From an uncultured Clostridia bacterium (lineage in GTDB: Bacteria; Bacillota; Clostridia; Christensenellales; Borkfalkiaceae), in assembly GCA_944368775.1 (NCBI GenBank), contig CALVXB010000003.1, positions 100,920 to 164,919 on the forward strand: DNA of 64,000 nucleotides. Reading direction: 5' to 3'. The notes beneath the pieces were generated by a model that worked only from the letters and a program-made list of their open reading frames with translations, searched no databases and was not told the DNA's origin. The position numbers and the translations under genes are program-made. Positions 62,511 to 64,000 of this stretch are shown piece after piece. Within the stretch, counting starts at the first letter, position 1, and every line of letters starts with the position of its first letter.

Positions 62511-62531
62511 AGACCACAATATCTTGTGGTC
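62511..62531. terminator. stem-loop downstream of the integrase
   Basis: AGACCACAA pairs with TTGTGGTCT with a small loop (62511-62531). A-rich sequence on the left would give a U tract on the minus strand, so it may end transcripts coming from the serine recombinase. Confidence 0.6.
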
Positions 62532-62553
62532 TGAATGGTACTCCCGGCGGGTA

Positions 62554-63925
62554 TCAGCCGAAACCCCTGAGGGGGGCCCCTCGGCTGAGCGTCGCTTCGC
62601 TCGCGCGAACCACGGGACGCTTGCGGGCCGCAAAGACCAAAAGAACAGGCACCATAAAAGGTGCCTGTTCTTTTGGTACCCCGACATTCGATATAAACGA
62701 ACTCTTTTTTGCTTTGTTTCCGCTGTCGGATATGCTTTCGACCTCAGAAAGAAGCAAGTCGGTGATTTCAATTTCCTTTCCGCCCATGTTATGGAAAATG
62801 ACTAATTTATTATCATAAACAAAGACTTTATTTACAAAGATATTGACGAGCATCTTCCTATAAAGTATATCGTCCGCTTTGCCGTTTCGCAGTTGATAGA
62901 AGAAAAATTTGACAGCCTTAGCGTTCAGTAATTTACTGTCATTGACAAGGGCGGTTTCTTCTTCAAGCCGTTCCGTCAATTCTTTGACCTCATCATTGAG
63001 CGCGGATAGTCTCTCTGTGATAATGTCGGACAAATTTCCTTTTTCGATCGCCGTGAGCAAATTGCTTATGGCTTTCTTTTTGTCTTTGATTTGCCGCTCA
63101 ATGTAACGGATATTGGATGCGCCGCTTTCCGTCTTGTTCAGCTTTTCTATTTCGGAGCAAATGAGTTCTATGTTTTCATCGGTGAGCAGTTCCTTACATT
63201 TATCGACAACCAAATCTTCAATATATTCTTTTCGCACGTTCTTTTTGTCGCAGGTGCGTTTTGCGCCTTTGGCGTTTTTGCAAATGTAATAATGATATTG
63301 TTTTCCCGTCTTTGATGTGCCGCTATATCCGATCATCATATCTTTACAATGCCCGCAAAATAGTTTGGTGGATAGGATATAGTCAAGTTTTCCTGCACTC
63401 TTTTCTTTCTTATGCTTTGCCAAATCAAGTTTATTTTGCACCTTTGCAAACAGCTCATCGCTGACGATGCGGGGGATGCCGCCCTCTATCACTATGTCAC
63501 AAAATGTATATGTACCAATATATTTTTTGTTTGACAGCATCGTGATGAGGTTTGTTTTGTTGAACTCTCTATTTGCGTTTGTGTAAATTCGATTGCTTTT
63601 CAAGTATTCCAAGATGCTTGTAACGGTAAAGCCCTGAGCATACATTTCAAATATCTTTTTTGCAATGGGTGCGGCATCCTCATCGATTTTATATTGCTTG
63701 TTTTCAATCTTAAAGCCTAAGGGGACGATGCCGCCGTTATACTGACACTTTTCAGCGGAGACAAGCATCCCGCGCTTTACTTTTTCCGCCAAATCACGCG
63801 AGAACGCCTCAGCAACGCCCTCTAAAACGCTTTCGAGAATAATGCCTGAACTGTCGTCGCGTATATCTTCCATGGCAGAAAATACCCGCACGCCGTTCTT
63901 TTTCAGCTTTCTTTTATTGATTGGA
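62554..63925 (-). pseudogene. large serine recombinase, N-terminus lost to an IS insertion
   Basis: About 455 residues of a TndX/TnpX-like site-specific recombinase. The visible part starts at RKLKKNGVRVFSAMEDI, normally about 100 residues into the resolvase domain, and continues with the GIILESVLEGVAEAFSRDLAEKVKRGM helix, the recombinase domain, a zinc ribbon (FCGHCKDMMIGYSG ... YYICKNAKGAKRTC) and a long coiled coil. The segment with the catalytic Ser and its start codon are missing; instead the end of an IS30-type element abuts near 63.92 kb. The frame also reads through a terminator-like hairpin near 62.65 kb, so its last 40 residues are unlikely to be native. Confidence 0.85.
62639..62674. 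terminator. 15-bp inverted repeat, terminator-like
   Basis: AAAAGAACAGGCACC (62639-62653 region) pairs with GGTGCCTGTTCTTTT (to 62674) around ATAAAA. The T run on each strand makes it bidirectional. It lies inside the 3' part of the serine recombinase frame. Confidence 0.75.
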
Positions 63926-63937
63926 TGAATTGTCAAA

Positions 63938-64000
63938 CTAAGTGCAACACTTTAAGAGATTTTCTTGGAACAAATCTTGCGGTGTTCTGAAGTGCAAAAC
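63938..64000 (-). mobile_element. end of an IS30-family insertion sequence (transposase C-terminus)
   Basis: The minus strand entering from the right edge encodes HFRTPQDLFQENLLKCCT and then TAG (63938-63940). RTP-x-D/E-LF followed by a short basic/hydrophobic tail is the usual C-terminus of IS30-family transposases (PRK.L.xxTP.E.F). The rest of the element lies outside the window. The element end must fall between the stop codon and about 63905, but I cannot fix its terminal inverted repeat or the target duplication from one side. Confidence 0.65.

Overview
The window is a dense stretch of a GC-rich chromosome from an anaerobic, probably spore-forming member of class Clostridia (Bacillota). 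Pointers are the SCIFF six-cysteine peptide with its radical-SAM maturase next to yajC/secDF, a YlbJ-type sporulation membrane protein, HemZ, single bifunctional Rel, class I two-subunit iron-sulfur fumarase, archaeal-type phosphoglycerate mutase, and the orders ruvCAB-queA-tgt-yajC, pth-mfd-foldase and nadK-argR-recN. A high-GC gut lineage such as Christensenellales is plausible, but that is inference.

Layout: 0-3 kb holds the end of an unidentified gene, DAHP synthase, prephenate dehydratase and YlbJ. 3-9 kb holds a patatin lipase, RarA, fumarase, a CPBP protease, RlmH and TadA. 9-17 kb holds prs, pth, mfd and a large PrsA-like lipoprotein. 17-24.5 kb holds tRNA-Gly with odd repeats, apgM, the mtnN-luxS-ung operon (methyl cycle and AI-2), a ferritin-like orphan, a DEDD nuclease and an rRNA methyltransferase. 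24.7-31.8 kb holds argH, ruvCAB, queA, tgt, yajC and a TIGR04086 protein. 31.9-36.6 kb holds scfA-scfB, a gamma-carbonic-anhydrase-like protein and secDF. 36.7-45.8 kb holds recJ, rel, an MBL hydrolase, hemZ, rpsO and pnp. 46-53 kb holds an MDR dehydrogenase, a TIGR03915/TIGR03916 pair, a two-component system, an esterase and an acetyltransferase. 53.5-60.5 kb holds nadK-argR-recN, YihY, DegV and an apbE/NusG-II/Hpre_diP_synt_I operon.

From 60.56 kb the character changes. Downstream of tRNA-Ser(CGA) lies a graveyard of mobile DNA: a tandem 11-bp repeat, fragments of a GH43-like enzyme and of a response regulator, a tyrosine recombinase that appears to have an internal deletion, and a large serine recombinase whose N-terminal part has been replaced by an IS30-family element entering from the right edge. 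This part is visibly more AT-rich.

The most unusual signal is an interspersed intergenic repeat of about 37 bp, with nine copies between 1.9 and 53.4 kb. Its core is GCATAGTACTATGC followed by GTGACATA, and the outer arms are usually TTTGC/GCAAA. All copies whose direction can be read point the same way whatever the direction of the flanking genes, and two variant copies keep a hairpin through paired base changes. I do not recognise it as a described element.
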